The position numbers were made by a program, and so were the translations under genes. DNA of 36,517 nt from Betaproteobacteria bacterium (GTDB lineage: Bacteria > Pseudomonadota > Gammaproteobacteria > Burkholderiales > Rhodocyclaceae), in assembly GCA_009777925.1 (NCBI GenBank), contig WRKX01000012.1, positions 1-36,517 on the forward strand, in the 5' to 3' direction. The notes under the pieces are model-generated. The model was not told where the DNA came from. It ran no database searches and worked only from the letters and a program-made list of their open reading frames with translations. This document shows, piece by piece, positions 7,002-18,344 of the stretch. Each line of letters begins with the position of its first letter. Positions within the stretch are counted from its first letter, which is position 1.

Positions 7002-8273
7002 TCAAGCCGCTGCCAGAGCCTCATCCAGATCGGCGATCAGGTCGTCCTTGTGCTCAATACCGATAGATAGACGGATCATGTCCTCGGTAATGCCCGCCCT
7101 CTCAAGTTGTTCCGGGGAAAGCTGGCTGTGGGTAGTTGAGGCAGGATGACTGACCAGACTCTTGCAATCGCCGATGTTTACCAGGCGGATAAAGAGTTTC
7201 AAGGCATCCTGAAAGGCAATACCGGCAGACTTGCCGCCTTTGACACCAAACGTGAGAATGCCGGAAGCGTGGCCTTTCATATACCTTTGCGCGAGAAGGT
7301 TATCGGGATGGTTTTTCAGTCCGGCGTAATTTACCCAATTGACTTTTGGATGTCCTGTCAGATGACGCGCAATGGCAAGCGTGTTCTCGCAGATACGTTC
7401 CATACGCAGCGTCAGAGTTTCTATGCCTTGCAGGATAAGAAAAGCATTGAAAGGGCTGATTGCCGCGCCCATGGCTCTTAACATAATGACGCGGGCGCGA
7501 GCGATATACGCGGCCGCCCCCATTGCTTCAGTGTAGATCATGCCGTGATAGGCAGGATCGGGTGTGTTCAAACAGCGGAATTTTTCCTTGTGTTCCGCCC
7601 AGGGGAAACGTCCGCTGTCAACGATAACGCCGCCAATCGAATTGCCGTGTCCGCCAATATATTTAGTCAGGGAATGGATAATGATGTCCGCGCCGTGCTC
7701 GAAAGGACGACAAAGAAAAGGCGAAGCTACAGTGTTGTCCACAATCAGAGGGATATTATGGCGACGGGCAATTTCCGAGAGCATTTCAAAATCCGCAATC
7801 TTGCCCAGCGGGTTGCTGATGGCTTCGCAAAAAATTGCCTTGGTACGCGCGTCAATTTGTTGCTCGAAACTGGCGGGGTCGTCCGGGGTAGCGTAGCGGA
7901 CGGATATGCCGTAGTCCGGCAGGACATAGGCAAACAGGGTATTGGTTCCGCCGTAGAGTACGGATGATGTCACAATGTTGTCGCCAGCGTGGGCGATGTT
8001 CTGAATGGCGACGGTAATTGCGGCCATGCCGGAGGCGAGAGCAAGGGCGGCAATCCCGCCTTCCAGTTCGGCAATTCTTTTTTCCAGCACATCCTGTGTG
8101 GGATTCATTATGCGGGTGTAGATGTTGCCCGGAGTCTTGAGGCTGAACAAATCCGCGCCATATTGCGAATTATCGAAGGCGTAGGATGTCGTTTGATATA
8201 CCGGAACCGCAACCGCGCGGGTGTTGGAGTCGGGGCTATAACCGCCGTGTACTGCGATGGTTTCTTGACGCAT
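7002..8273 (-). CDS. metY: O-acetylhomoserine sulfhydrylase / aminocarboxypropyltransferase (Cys/Met metabolism PLP enzyme)
   Basis: MRQETIAVHGGYSPDSNTRAVAVPVYQTTSYAFDN..., PLP lysine motif IIIHSLTKYIGGHGNSIGGVIVD, C-term LVSHPASTTHSQLSPEQLERAGITEDMIRLSIGIE. Confidence 0.93.
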   Translation of the reverse strand: MRQETIAVHGGYSPDSNTRAVAVPVYQTTSYAFDNSQYGADLFSLKTPGNIYTRIMNPTQDVLEKRIAELEGGIAALALASGMAAITVAIQNIAHAGDNIVTSSVLYGGTNTLFAYVLPDYGISVRYATPDDPASFEQQIDARTKAIFCEAISNPLGKIADFEMLSEIARRHNIPLIVDNTVASPFLCRPFEHGADIIIHSLTKYIGGHGNSIGGVIVDSGRFPWAEHKEKFRCLNTPDPAYHGMIYTEAMGAAAYIARARVIMLRAMGAAISPFNAFLILQGIETLTLRMERICENTLAIARHLTGHPKVNWVNYAGLKNHPDNLLAQRYMKGHASGILTFGVKGGKSAGIAFQDALKLFIRLVNIGDCKSLVSHPASTTHSQLSPEQLERAGITEDMIRLSIGIEHKDDLIADLDEALAAA

Positions 8274-8305
8274 GAAAATCTCCAGGGTTGGGTAGATGAT
8301 GGGTT

Positions 8306-9097
8306 TTAGTTTTGGACTCGCTTATCCCGATTAATCAGGGCATAGGCTGAATGATTGTGGATTGACTCGAAATTTTCCGATTCCACCGCATAGGCTTCAA
8401 CACGCGGATCGGCGTTCAGACAGGCGGCAACGTCGCGCACCATATCCTCGACAAACTTTGGGTTGTCGTAAGCGCGCTCGGTGACATACTTTTCATCCGG
8501 GCGTTTCAGGAGGCCGTAAAGTTCGCAGGAAGCCTTCTCTTCAACCAGGTCGACAATTTCTTCAATCCAGATGAAGCGTTTTGCGGATACGGTCACGGTG
8601 ACGTGCGAACGCTGATTGTGCGCGCCGCGCTCGGAAATTTCCCTGGAGCAGGGGCAAAGGCTGGTGACCGGCACGACAACCTTCAGACTGGGACTGATGC
8701 TGTTATTGCGGATGTCGCCTGAGAGCGTGACATCGTAATTCATCAGGCTTTTTACCCCGGAGATGGGCGCGGCCTTATTGATGAAATAGGGAAAATTCAT
8801 TTCGATATGCCCGGTTTCGGCTTCCAGCCGCTCCAGCATTTCCCGCAGCATGGCAGGGAAATTTTCCACGGAAATCTCGCGCTCGTGGCTGTTCAAAATC
8901 TCCACGAAGCGGGACATGTGGGTTCCCTTGAAATTGTGCGGCAGGCCGACATACATATTGAATGTGGCAATGGTGTGTTGTACGCCGCCGTCCCGGTCGC
9001 TCACCCGGACAGGGTGGCATAGCGACTTGACGCCGACCTTGTTGATGGCCAGGTGGCGGGTGTCTGCGGAACTTTGTACGTCGGGGATAGGGGTCAT
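8306..9097 (-). CDS. folE2: GTP cyclohydrolase FolE2 (type IB)
   Basis: [32 protein letters not shown]..., [33 protein letters not shown]. Start moved from ORF 9163 to ATG at 9097. Confidence 0.93.
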   Translation of the reverse strand: MTPIPDVQSSADTRHLAINKVGVKSLCHPVRVSDRDGGVQHTIATFNMYVGLPHNFKGTHMSRFVEILNSHEREISVENFPAMLREMLERLEAETGHIEMNFPYFINKAAPISGVKSLMNYDVTLSGDIRNNSISPSLKVVVPVTSLCPCSREISERGAHNQRSHVTVTVSAKRFIWIEEIVDLVEEKASCELYGLLKRPDEKYVTERAYDNPKFVEDMVRDVAACLNADPRVEAYAVESENFESIHNHSAYALINRDKRVQN

Positions 9098-9192
9098 GGG
9101 GAAATTCCTGTAGCAAGTTATTATGGTGAATGAACTATGATCTATGATAACAGACGGCGGCACGTCCGCCGCGTATGCGATTGTTTCGCGCT

Positions 9193-11061
9193 TCAGCAGC
9201 GCACCTTGCGGATGGCGCTTAAAATGCCTTCCGCGTCAAGACCGGCTTCGGCGAGCAGTTCTTTTTGGTCGCCGTGCTCTATGAAGTGATCGGGCAGACC
9301 AAGGCGCAGCAGCGGCACATCCAGTCCCATTTCCGTCAGGGCTCTGGCTACTTCCGCGCCCGCGCCGCCAACGACGGCGTTTTCTTCCAGACTAACCAGA
9401 AGGGTATGCGATTTTGCCAGACGTGCAAGCAGTTCCCGGTCAATGGGTTTGACAAAACGCATGTTGGCAACGCTGGCGTCAAGCGTATCGCCTATCGCCA
9501 GCGCGGTAAAGAGCAGACTGCCGAAGGAGAGCAGGGCGACATCTTTCCCTTCCCGCCGTAATTCGCCCTTGCCTGGTGGCAATGCTTCCAGATCATTGCC
9601 GGCGGTCACGGCAAAATCGCTGCCGCCGCGCGGATAGCGCACCGCAACGGGAGTATTGAGCTTGTAGGCAGTGGTTAGCATCCGTCGGCATTCGTTTTCA
9701 TCCGCCGGAGTCATGATAGTAATGTTAGGCACGCAGGCAAGATAAGAAAGATCGAAACTGCCATGATGAGTCGCGCCATCCGCGCCGACCAGGCCGCCTC
9801 GATCAATGGCGAACACTACCGGCAGGTTTTGCAGGGCGACATCGTGCACCAGTTGATCGTAGGCGCGTTGCAGAAAGGTAGAGTAAATGGCGACGACCGG
9901 CTTCAAGCCTTCACAGGCGAGACCGGCGGCGAAGGTGACCGCGTGCTGCTCGGCAATGCCGACATCGTAATAACGGTCGGGGAACTCTTCCGCGAAACGG
10001 GTCATGCCGGAACCTTCGCGCATGGCAGGGGTAATGCCGACCAGACGTGAATCGGCAGCCGCCATAGCGCAGAGCCAATCGCCGAAAACCTGGGTATAGG
10101 TGAGTTTGCCGGCCTTGTTTTCGGCAATGCCTGTGTCAACATCAAATTTGCCTACGCCGTGATACAGAATCGGGTTGGTTTCAGCCAGCTTGTAGCCCTG
10201 CCCTTTGCGAGTGATGACATGCAAAAACTGCGGACCTTTCAGTTTTTTGATATTTTCCAGGGTGGGCAGGAGGGCGTTAAAGTCGTGGCCGTCAATGGGA
10301 CCGTAATAGTTGAAACCGAATTCCTCAAACAAGGCTCCCGGTGTAATCATCCCCTTGACGTGCTCTTCCGCGCGTCGCGCCAGTTCCAGAAGAGGTGGCG
10401 CGAAACCGAGCATGTGCCTTCCCGCTTCCTTGGCCGCGTTGTAGGTCTTGCCGGACATCAATCGGGTAAGAATACGGTTGAGAGCGCCTACCGGAGGAGA
10501 AATTGACATTTCGTTGTCATTGAGGATGACGAACATGTCGACATTGGCAATGCCAGCGTTATTTAATGCTTCAAAAGCCATGCCGGCAGACATCGCGCCA
10601 TCGCCGATGATGGCGACGACTTTTTTCTCTTCGCCCAGGCGTCTTGCCGCAAGCGCCATGCCGAGCGCGGCGGAAATGGAAGTGGAAGAGTGCCCCACAC
10701 CGAACGTGTCATATTCGGATTCGGAACGGCGGGGAAATCCGGCAATGCCGTCTTTCATCCTTAAGCGCGCCATCTCGGCGCGGCGTCCGGTCAGAATCTT
10801 GTGGGCGTAGCTTTGATGCCCGACATCCCAGACAAGGCGGTCATAAGGCGTATTGAATACGTAATGGAGTGCGATGGTAAGCTCCACCGTACCCAGATTG
10901 GAAGAAAGATGCCCGCCGGTACGGGACACCGATTCCACCAGAAAGGTACGCAACTCTTCCGCCAGGCGCGGCAGGTCGCGTTTGTCCAGCAGGCGCAGGT
11001 CGACAGGCGAAGCGATGCCGTCCAATAGAGAATCGGAGGAGGGAGAGTCGCGTTCCATCAA
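9193..11061 (-). CDS. dxs: 1-deoxy-D-xylulose-5-phosphate synthase
   Basis: [48 protein letters not shown]..., [38 protein letters not shown]. Confidence 0.98.
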   Translation of the reverse strand: MMERDSPSSDSLLDGIASPVDLRLLDKRDLPRLAEELRTFLVESVSRTGGHLSSNLGTVELTIALHYVFNTPYDRLVWDVGHQSYAHKILTGRRAEMARLRMKDGIAGFPRRSESEYDTFGVGHSSTSISAALGMALAARRLGEEKKVVAIIGDGAMSAGMAFEALNNAGIANVDMFVILNDNEMSISPPVGALNRILTRLMSGKTYNAAKEAGRHMLGFAPPLLELARRAEEHVKGMITPGALFEEFGFNYYGPIDGHDFNALLPTLENIKKLKGPQFLHVITRKGQGYKLAETNPILYHGVGKFDVDTGIAENKAGKLTYTQVFGDWLCAMAAADSRLVGITPAMREGSGMTRFAEEFPDRYYDVGIAEQHAVTFAAGLACEGLKPVVAIYSTFLQRAYDQLVHDVALQNLPVVFAIDRGGLVGADGATHHGSFDLSYLACVPNITIMTPADENECRRMLTTAYKLNTPVAVRYPRGGSDFAVTAGNDLEALPPGKGELRREGKDVALLSFGSLLFTALAIGDTLDASVANMRFVKPIDRELLARLAKSHTLLVSLEENAVVGGAGAEVARALTEMGLDVPLLRLGLPDHFIEHGDQKELLAEAGLDAEGILSAIRKVRC

Positions 11062-11975
11062 AATCGCCGGTCACAGATAAAATCAGTCAGTTCAGTTAGA
11101 CGTTGCCCGCCCTTGTCGAAGCGGGTCAGGGCAAGACGCGCTTCCTGCCGCAATTCGTCCGCGTAACGCCTGGCTTCGTCAAGACCCAGAAGACTAACAT
11201 AGGTCGGCTTGGCAGTGGCATTATCCTTGCCAGCCGTCTTGCCCAGAGTGGCGCTTTTTTCCGTGCAGTCGAGAATGTCGTCGACCACCTGAAACAGAAG
11301 ACCGACGCGATTGGCAAAATGATCCAGCCGGTTGAATGCCCCGGTTTCTTTCAGGTTATCCTCGCCGGACAGGCTCTTGCCGCACAACGCGCCCAGACGG
11401 ATGGCGGCGCGGATTAAAGCGCCTGTTTTCATCGCGTGCATCAATTCCAGTTCCGGGCGGGTAAGGGTTTTGCCCACAGCCGCCAGATCAACAGCCTGTC
11501 CGCCTGCCATGCCAAGGGAGCCGGAAGCGTGCGCCAGCGCCCTGACCGCCTGCAATTGCCGCGCAGAGCGGGAAGAGTCGAATAGCCCGGGTTTCGCCAG
11601 ACATTCAAAGGCAAGGCTTTGCAGGGCGTCGCCTGCCAGCAGCGCAGTCGCTTCATCGAACGCGACATGACAGGAGGGACGCCCGCGCCGTAGCGCGTCA
11701 TCATCCATGCAGGGCAGGTCGTCGTGAATCAGGGAATAGGCGTGGATCAACTCAACCGCAACGGCAGAGGCCAGCAGCGGGGGAGGGGCCGCCTCTGCCA
11801 GTTCGCCGGCGGCAAAAACCAGAAGGGCGCGGACTCTTTTCCCGCCGCCCAGGACGCTGTAGCGCATCGCCTCATGCAGATTGTGCGGAATGGCCTCTCT
11901 ACCGGGCAGGATTGTGTCCAGATGCTTTTCCACATCCTGCTGAACCGAGATCATCCAGGCGGAAAAATCGGTCAT
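11058..11975 (-). CDS. ispA: Polyprenyl (farnesyl) diphosphate synthase
   Basis: [19 protein letters not shown]...[40 protein letters not shown]. Start chosen at ATG 11975, overlapping the xseB end. Confidence 0.96.
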   Translation of the reverse strand: MTDFSAWMISVQQDVEKHLDTILPGREAIPHNLHEAMRYSVLGGGKRVRALLVFAAGELAEAAPPPLLASAVAVELIHAYSLIHDDLPCMDDDALRRGRPSCHVAFDEATALLAGDALQSLAFECLAKPGLFDSSRSARQLQAVRALAHASGSLGMAGGQAVDLAAVGKTLTRPELELMHAMKTGALIRAAIRLGALCGKSLSGEDNLKETGAFNRLDHFANRVGLLFQVVDDILDCTEKSATLGKTAGKDNATAKPTYVSLLGLDEARRYADELRQEARLALTRFDKGGQRLTELTDFICDRRF

Positions 11976-12220
11976 AGTGCCTCCCCGTCCGGCGAAAAGG
12001 GTTTCAGCGTGCCAGCTTCCAGTACCTTGATGCGTTCTTCCGCTTCCTTTAATTGATTCTGGCAATGTTGAAGCAAGGCCATGCCGCGCTGGTAGGCGGC
12101 GATGGAATCTTCCAGTTCCAGATTGCCGCCTTCCATGCGAGCTGCCAGCGTTTCCAGCTCGGCAAGCGCCGTTTCAAATTTCAGGTCGGCAGGCAGGGGT
12201 TCGGGGTGAGTGGTCGCCAT
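11972..12220 (-). CDS. xseB: Exodeoxyribonuclease VII small subunit
   Basis: FETALAELETLAARMEGGNLELEDSIAAYQRGMALLQHCQNQLKEAEERIKVL. Confidence 0.95.
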   Translation of the reverse strand: MATTHPEPLPADLKFETALAELETLAARMEGGNLELEDSIAAYQRGMALLQHCQNQLKEAEERIKVLEAGTLKPFSPDGEAL

Positions 12221-12430
12221 GACGGAGAGAATCAGGAGAAACAGGAAAAATACTTAATTTTTACGGGGGGGTCAAATCTACCCTTGGTTGCGATGCAGAA
12301 ATTTTGAGGCGTGGTCATTTTATTTTCCGCTGCGATTGCGTTCCTGCTGTTCCCGCTGTGCCAGCGTTTCTATTCTAAATGAGTGCGAAGGCGGGAATAC
12401 AGCATGCCATTGGCAATATAGACAGATTTT

Positions 12431-12525
12431 TATAGTGCTTTTCATAAATAATCTTACTCTACCAACCTTCAGACATCCTATCCTGCAAGCGAGAAGAGGT
12501 AAAAATAATTACGAGAAGCACTATA
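12431..12525 (-). mobile_element. MITE-A copy 3 (95 bp, opposite orientation)
   Basis: TATAGTGCTTTTCATAAATAATCTTACTC...GTAAAAATAATTACGAGAAGCACTATA; reverse complement of copy 1 with a few substitutions and identical length. Confidence 0.93.
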
Positions 12526-12661
12526 GTACAGGGCAGGGGCGGCATTTTGCGCGGAAACTCCGGAGAAACAGAAAGGCTGTGCTGGATTCCCGCTCCCAGC
12601 CCATGCGGGAGTGACGAATGGTTTGAAGCCTGTGCGATGATAGCGGAGTTTCCGGTAATTC

Positions 12662-12691
12662 GTAGGGGGCGAGATTTATCGCGCTCCCTAC
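12662..12691. repeat. REP-like palindrome (variant)
   Basis: GTAGGGGGCGAGATTTATCGCGCTCCCTAC. Confidence 0.65.
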
Positions 12692-12782
12692 AGCAATGAA
12701 TTACGCTCCAACCTATGACGTATGTCTGGATCGCGTAGCAGACGCTCGCAATGACGGTGTATCCGCTTGAACCTAAACTGCT

Positions 12783-13340
12783 CTAATCACTGTTCCCTGT
12801 TCCCTGCCTGCCGTCTTCCAGGTCGAACAGAGTTTCATCAATCTCGGTGCGGAGTTTTTCCAGAAACATCAGACGTTGCGTAAGATCGGCAGCGGTGGGG
12901 TAATCCAGTTCGTCATCCAGAAGATTGCCGAGAGTCTCAAAATGATGCGCCAGATCACGCACAAGACGTTCCAGAAGATGCTCAAGGCTCCGCGCGTCGT
13001 TGCTTGCGCGAGCCTCAAGGATGGCTTCCCGCCATTCCATCTGCTCCATAAGAAATTCAGCGGGCAACGCCTGACCAGACCCTACAGCAAACCCCAGATG
13101 TTGCAGCAGATAAAGGGCGCGGGGCAGCGGCTCTTTCAGGGTTTGATACCCCTCATTGATCCGCGCGGCCAATTGCGCGGAGACGCGGCGGGTTTTTTCA
13201 TCCGCGCCTGAAAAGCGGTCAGGGTGCGCCTCGCGCTGGAGGGCAAGATAACGTTCCTCCAACTCCGCCTGCGCAATACGAAAAACCGGCTGCAAGGCAA
13301 AGAGAGTAAAAAAATCCGCAGTCAGTCCCCGGACGCTCAT
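12783..13340 (-). CDS. hscB: Co-chaperone HscB (Fe-S assembly J-protein)
   Basis: [46 protein letters not shown] (HPD motif)...[24 protein letters not shown]. Start at MSVRG is estimated; the ORF extends to 13367. Confidence 0.9.
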   Translation of the reverse strand: MSVRGLTADFFTLFALQPVFRIAQAELEERYLALQREAHPDRFSGADEKTRRVSAQLAARINEGYQTLKEPLPRALYLLQHLGFAVGSGQALPAEFLMEQMEWREAILEARASNDARSLEHLLERLVRDLAHHFETLGNLLDDELDYPTAADLTQRLMFLEKLRTEIDETLFDLEDGRQGTGNSD

Positions 13341-13660
13341 ACATTGAAACTTTCCCCGCAGCCGCATTGATTGCTGACATTCGGGTTGTTGAACTGAAAG
13401 CCTTCGTTCAACCCTTCGCGGGTATAGTCGAGTTCGGTTCCTTCAAGATAAGGCAGGCTCTTGGCGTCAACAAAAACCTTGACGCCATGACTGTCAAAAA
13501 CTTCATCGCCAGACTCCGCTTCGTCAACAAACTCCAGGCGGTAAGCCATGCCGGAACAGCCGCTGGTGCGAACTCCAAGGCGAAGCCCCAGACCCTTGCC
13601 GCGCTTCTCAAGATATTTGACGACGTGTCGCGCCGCCTGTTCAGTAAGGGTAATTGCCAT
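13337..13660 (-). CDS. iscA: Iron-sulfur cluster assembly protein IscA
   Basis: [44 protein letters not shown]...CGCGESFNV; three conserved Cys. Confidence 0.96.
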   Translation of the reverse strand: MAITLTEQAARHVVKYLEKRGKGLGLRLGVRTSGCSGMAYRLEFVDEAESGDEVFDSHGVKVFVDAKSLPYLEGTELDYTREGLNEGFQFNNPNVSNQCGCGESFNV

Positions 13661-13684
13661 ATTTTCTCCAATCCTTAAAAGTGG

Positions 13685-14074
13685 TTAAACGGGCTCGCCG
13701 TGTTTTTTCCGGTAATCTGCTACCGCCGCCTTGATTGCGTCTTCCGCCAGAACGGAACAGTGAATCTTGACGGGCGGCAGCGCCAGTTCCTCGGCAATCT
13801 GTGTATTCTTGATCGTCATGGCTTCCTCCACCGTCTTGCCTTTCACCCATTCGGTGAGGAGACTGGAAGAAGCAATGGCGGAACCGCAGCCGTAGGTCTT
13901 GAAACGCGCGTCTTCGATGACGCCATCCTTGCCGACCTGGATTTGCAGTTTCATCACGTCGCCGCAGGCAGGCGCGCCGACCATGCCGGTGCCGACATTT
14001 TCATCGTTCTGGTCGAAACTGCCCACATTGCGCGGGTTTTCGTAATGGTCAATAACTTTTGCGCTGTAACTCAT
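13685..14074 (-). CDS. iscU: Fe-S cluster scaffold IscU
   Basis: MSYSAKVIDHYENPRNVGSFDQNDENVGTGMVGAPACGDVMKLQI...TYGCGSAIASSSLLTEWVKGK...LPPVKIHCSVLAEDAIKAAVADY. Confidence 0.98.
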   Translation of the reverse strand: MSYSAKVIDHYENPRNVGSFDQNDENVGTGMVGAPACGDVMKLQIQVGKDGVIEDARFKTYGCGSAIASSSLLTEWVKGKTVEEAMTIKNTQIAEELALPPVKIHCSVLAEDAIKAAVADYRKKHGEPV

Positions 14075-14146
14075 ATGAGACTCCGTTTGGTGTTTAATTC
14101 AGAAAAATTTTAGTTTCGCTCTTGCGGCGAGATGAGGCCAACAGCA

Positions 14147-15358
14147 TCAATGCGCCGCCCATTGCACCTTATCAAGATCAATGCCTGCCTGCGCCATTTC
14201 CCAAAGCGGGGACATGTCTCTTAACTTTGCGACTTTTTGCCGCAGAAGAGAAAGAGCATAGTCTATGTCTTCTTCGCTGGTAAAACGCCCCAGCGAAAAA
14301 CGGATGGAGCTGTGCGCCAGCTCGTCGCTACGCCCCAGGGCGCGCAACACATAGGATGGCTCCAGACTGGCCGAAGTGCAGGCAGAGCCGGAAGAAACCG
14401 CTAAATCCTTGATGGCCATTATCAGCGATTCGCCCTCCACATAAGCAAAGCTGACGTTAAGATTATGCGCTACGCGGGCCTCAAGATCGCCATTGACATA
14501 GGTAGCCTCTATGCCGGAAAGCCCGGCATATAGGCGATCACGCAGACGGGCGATTCGCTCGTTCTCCGTCGCCATTTCCGCGCCGGCAAGGGCGAAGGCT
14601 TCGCCCATGCCGACAATCTGGTGGGGAGCCAGAGTGCCGGAACGAAAGCCGCGCTCATGCCCGCCGCCGTGCATCTGCGCTTCCAGGCGGACGCGGGGCT
14701 TACGCCGCACATAAAGCGCGCCGATTCCCTTGGGGCCGTAAGTTTTATGGGCAGAAAAACTCATCAAATCAACTGGCAGCGTTTTCAGGTCAATGGCAAC
14801 CTTGCCGGTAGCCTGCGCCGCGTCGACGTGAAAAATCACGCCTTTTTCGCGGCAGAGCGCGCCGATTTCGGCAATGGGCTGAATGACGCCGATTTCATTG
14901 TTGACCAGCATGATGGAAACAAGAGCGGTGTCCGGGGTTAGCGCCTCCCTGAACGCTTCAAGGTCAATGAGGCCGTTTTCCCGCACATCGAGCCAGGTGA
15001 CCTGATACCCCTGCCGTTCCAATTCCCGCATGGGATCAAGAACAGCCTTGTGTTCAGTCTTGACGGTAATCAGGTGTTTGCCTTTATCCCTGCCGTAAAA
15101 ATGCGCCGCGCCCTTGATGGCAAGATTGTTGGATTCCGTCGCGCCGGAAGTCCAGACGATCTCTTTCGGATCAGCGCCGATCAGATCGGCCACCTGCGCG
15201 CGCGCTTTTTCCACGGCGGCCTCCGCTTCCCAGCCAAAACCGTGCGAACGGGAAGCGGGATTGCCAAAATGTGCGCTCAGGTAGGGAATCATCTTTTCCG
15301 CTACCCGTGGATCAACCGGGGTGGTCGCGGAATAATCAAGGTAAATAGGTAATTGCAT
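14147..15358 (-). CDS. iscS: Cysteine desulfurase IscS
   Basis: [28 protein letters not shown]..., [47 protein letters not shown]. Confidence 0.97.
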   Translation of the reverse strand: MQLPIYLDYSATTPVDPRVAEKMIPYLSAHFGNPASRSHGFGWEAEAAVEKARAQVADLIGADPKEIVWTSGATESNNLAIKGAAHFYGRDKGKHLITVKTEHKAVLDPMRELERQGYQVTWLDVRENGLIDLEAFREALTPDTALVSIMLVNNEIGVIQPIAEIGALCREKGVIFHVDAAQATGKVAIDLKTLPVDLMSFSAHKTYGPKGIGALYVRRKPRVRLEAQMHGGGHERGFRSGTLAPHQIVGMGEAFALAGAEMATENERIARLRDRLYAGLSGIEATYVNGDLEARVAHNLNVSFAYVEGESLIMAIKDLAVSSGSACTSASLEPSYVLRALGRSDELAHSSIRFSLGRFTSEEDIDYALSLLRQKVAKLRDMSPLWEMAQAGIDLDKVQWAAH

Positions 15359-15395
15359 TCATGTTCTCCAGAAGTCTTTTGCGATTAGAAATTTT

Positions 15396-16586
15396 CTACA
15401 GACGGGTGTAAGCAGCCAGACGGCTGAGTTTGGTGGTGGTTTCCTGCAGGGCGAGAAGAAAACCCTCGATTTCCGCCGCCCTGGTTTTTTCGCCCAGACT
15501 GACCCGGACGGCGCACTGCGCGAGGTCGGCAGGGACGCCCATCGCCAGCAAAACGTGCGAAGGGGAAGAATCGGCGCTGGAGCAGGCGGAACCGCTGGCG
15601 ATAGCAAATCCGGCGCGATCCAGCTTGCCGACCAGAGTTTCGCCATCCACGGAAGGGAAAGCGAAAAAACTGGTATTGGGCAAGCGCGGCGCGCCTGCGG
15701 CAAAAATGGAAGCTCCCATTTCCCGCAATCGCGCTTCCAGCCGTTCCCGTAAGGCTTCCTGGGCCCTGGCGCGTTCCGCCAGACGGGAAACAGCCAGTTC
15801 ACAGGCCGCGCCGAAGCCGACGATGGCAGCGATGTTTTCCGTGCCGGAACGCAGCCCTCGCTCCTGCCCACCGCCCGCGATCTGCGTCGCAAGATCGAGG
15901 CGTTTATCCATGACCAGGGCGGCAGCGCCTTTGGGGCCGCAGATTTTATGCGAGGAAATCGTAAGCGCATGGACGCCCGCGTTATTTAACACGCGAAAAT
16001 CAATCGGCATTCTGCCGAGCGCCTGTACCGCGTCCGTATGAAACCAGCCGCCATCCGGCGCGATTTCCCGGACACAGGCGGCAATTGCCGCGACATCATG
16101 AATCACGCCGGTCTCATTATTCGCCAGCATGACCGACCAGCGCCGGGGTTTCTCCTCTGCGGCGGCCTCTACATCAGCCAAATGGATTTGTCCTTCCGCG
16201 TCAACCGGCAGTTGCGTGAGCTGCCAGCCCTGGGCGCGAAGCTGACGCGCCGCGTTCAGCACGGAAAGATGCTCCGTCGCGCCGACCGCCACCGTTTCCG
16301 CCCTGCCGCTTGTCACGGCTCCGCGAAAGGTCGCGCCCGCCCCCTTGAGAAAAAGGTTATTGGCTTCGCTGCCCCCGCTCGTGAAAATAATTTCTGTCGG
16401 GTGCGCCCCTGTCGCGGCGGCAACCTGCTCGCGCGCTTTTTCCAATGCGGCAAGCGCGGCGCGGCCATACTCGTGTCGGCTGGAAGCATTGCCATAACGA
16501 GCGGAAAAATAAGGCAGCATCGCCTCCACAACCCGTTCATCAACGGGTGTGGTCGCGTTATGGTCAAAGTAAATCGGGGCAAACAT
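15396..16586 (-). CDS. Second cysteine desulfurase (NifS/IscS-like paralog)
   Basis: MFAPIYFDHNATTPVDERVVEAMLPYFSARYGNASSRHEYG..., TISSHKICGPKGAAALVM, AIASGSACSSADSSPSHVLLAMG. Confidence 0.94.
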   Translation of the reverse strand: MFAPIYFDHNATTPVDERVVEAMLPYFSARYGNASSRHEYGRAALAALEKAREQVAAATGAHPTEIIFTSGGSEANNLFLKGAGATFRGAVTSGRAETVAVGATEHLSVLNAARQLRAQGWQLTQLPVDAEGQIHLADVEAAAEEKPRRWSVMLANNETGVIHDVAAIAACVREIAPDGGWFHTDAVQALGRMPIDFRVLNNAGVHALTISSHKICGPKGAAALVMDKRLDLATQIAGGGQERGLRSGTENIAAIVGFGAACELAVSRLAERARAQEALRERLEARLREMGASIFAAGAPRLPNTSFFAFPSVDGETLVGKLDRAGFAIASGSACSSADSSPSHVLLAMGVPADLAQCAVRVSLGEKTRAAEIEGFLLALQETTTKLSRLAAYTRL

Positions 16587-16625
16587 GATATAAGGGCGCA
16601 GGCTTCAGGTGGAAATTCGGGAAAA

Positions 16626-17126
16626 TCAGGCCGGAACCAAAGAGGGCGAAGAAGTTTTGACGCGCGCGCGGGCGCGGCGCGGTGGCGTCTGCGCGGCAGG
16701 AACCCAGCCTTCCCTGCTTGTGTGCCGGGCGACCAGATCGCCCAGAGAAACAGAGGCAAGGTAATCCAGCATTTTCTTGTTCAAATCGCTCCACAGATCG
16801 TGCGTCATGCAGCGGCTATTGTTCTGGCAATCGCCGTTGCCGTTGCACAGAGTGGCGTCCAGATGTTCATCAACCGCCTGGATGATGTCAATGACGGTAA
16901 TCCGGGACATGTGCCGCCCCAGGTGGTAGCCGCCGCCCGGACCGCGTATGCTCGTCACCAGACCATTGCGGCGCAAACGGGAAAACAACTGTTCCATATA
17001 GGATAGTGAAATATCCTGCCGCTCGCAGATGCTGGCAAGCGAAACCGGCTGCTCTTCGCGCTGGTCGTGTAATGCCAGATCCATCATGGCGGTTACGGCG
17101 AACCGTCCTTTAGTAGTCAAACGCAT
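16626..17126 (-). CDS. iscR: Rrf2-family Fe-S regulator IscR
   Basis: [84 protein letters not shown] (C-x5-C-x5-C). Start set at ATG 17126. Confidence 0.95.
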   Translation of the reverse strand: MRLTTKGRFAVTAMMDLALHDQREEQPVSLASICERQDISLSYMEQLFSRLRRNGLVTSIRGPGGGYHLGRHMSRITVIDIIQAVDEHLDATLCNGNGDCQNNSRCMTHDLWSDLNKKMLDYLASVSLGDLVARHTSREGWVPAAQTPPRRARARVKTSSPSLVPA

Positions 17127-17316
17127 AGTGTCTCCTGAGGATATTTTGTTGCAGACGCCGGAACGGATTATTTGCGCCACCCCGCTCTCAAGGACGGGGA
17201 TTCCATGCAACAAGCCAGGGAGCCTGCGGCTCCATAAACGCTTGTCTCGCTCGCCTCGTCATAAAATGGCGAGGGTTGCGCTCGCTGCCTATTTATCCTA
17301 TCGGCAGCATCGGCAT

Positions 17317-18087
17317 TTAGTCAACTATTTTACTCAGGTATTTTGCGTCGAAGTCGTCTTTGGCCTCGGCGATGTCTTCCGCCCGGATGCCTTTTTCCTG
17401 TAGGTGCTTAAGCAGCGTTTCCAGACGCCGGTCGGTTTCCGCCGCGTGATTCAGGAGGGCGTGCAGGGTGACCAGAAGGGGGTCGTTCTGGTCGCCGCCA
17501 ACGGCATAGGCGGAAAAATCCATGGGCCGCGCCGCGCTTGCCGATGTTTCTTCCAGCAGCCGCGCCGGAATGCCAAGGGCGGTGACGCCGGGAGGCACAT
17601 CTTTGGTGACGACCGAATTGGAGCCGATTTTTGCGCCTTTGCCGATGGTAATCGGTCCCAGCACTTTTGCGCCCGCGCCGACCACAACCCGGTCTTCCAG
17701 AGTCGGGTGGCGCTTGCCCTTTTCCCATGAAGTGCCGCCCAGGGTAACGCCGTGATAGAGGGTGACATCGTTGCCGATCACGGTGGTTTCGCCGATAACG
17801 ACGCTCATGCCGTGGTCAATGAAAAAACGCCGTCCGATAACCGCTGCCGGATGAATTTCGATGCCGGTCAGGGCGCGGCCAAAATGCGCAGTCAGCCGCG
17901 CAAGCCAGAATAACCGCCAGCGCCAGAGGCGATGCGCCAGACGATGAATGACAAGCGCGTGAATGCCCGGATAGCAGGTCAATACTTCCAGGAAAGAACG
18001 CGCCGCCGGATCGCGGGCAAAAACCGAAGCGATGTCTTCGCGCAACCGCTGAAACATGAAATGCCCGTAAAAAAGAAAAGAGCGCAC
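17317..18087 (-). CDS. cysE: Serine O-acetyltransferase CysE
   Basis: [47 protein letters not shown]..., [45 protein letters not shown]. The ORF start may be upstream of the true MFQRL start. Confidence 0.95.
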   Translation of the reverse strand: MRSFLFYGHFMFQRLREDIASVFARDPAARSFLEVLTCYPGIHALVIHRLAHRLWRWRLFWLARLTAHFGRALTGIEIHPAAVIGRRFFIDHGMSVVIGETTVIGNDVTLYHGVTLGGTSWEKGKRHPTLEDRVVVGAGAKVLGPITIGKGAKIGSNSVVTKDVPPGVTALGIPARLLEETSASAARPMDFSAYAVGGDQNDPLLVTLHALLNHAAETDRRLETLLKHLQEKGIRAEDIAEAKDDFDAKYLSKIVD

Positions 18088-18344
18088 ATTGTAAGGCAGC
18101 AGGGAGCGCGATGGCGCTAAACACGCATTGAGCGCAATCTCCCTGCTGCGTAGGAGGGCGATTTTAAAAGGCTGTGAGCTGCCGTTACAAAACGTTGCAT
18201 ATTGCGGCGCAAGGTTATGGCGTAGCGGGAAAAATCAATTGGGAATATGTTTATAATTCTGGTTCGCGCGAAATTGCCCATCGCGCTGTCACAGGCAGAA
18301 AAGGCAATTTTGCCATTCCCATTCAGTACAACGGAGAATTTCCC

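Noticed and set aside
7545-7967. Plus-strand ORFs opposite metY (and similar long antisense ORFs opposite folE2, dxs, iscS, cca, ruvB)
   Set aside because: Shadow ORFs on the opposite strand of clearly conserved genes, with no recognisable domains.
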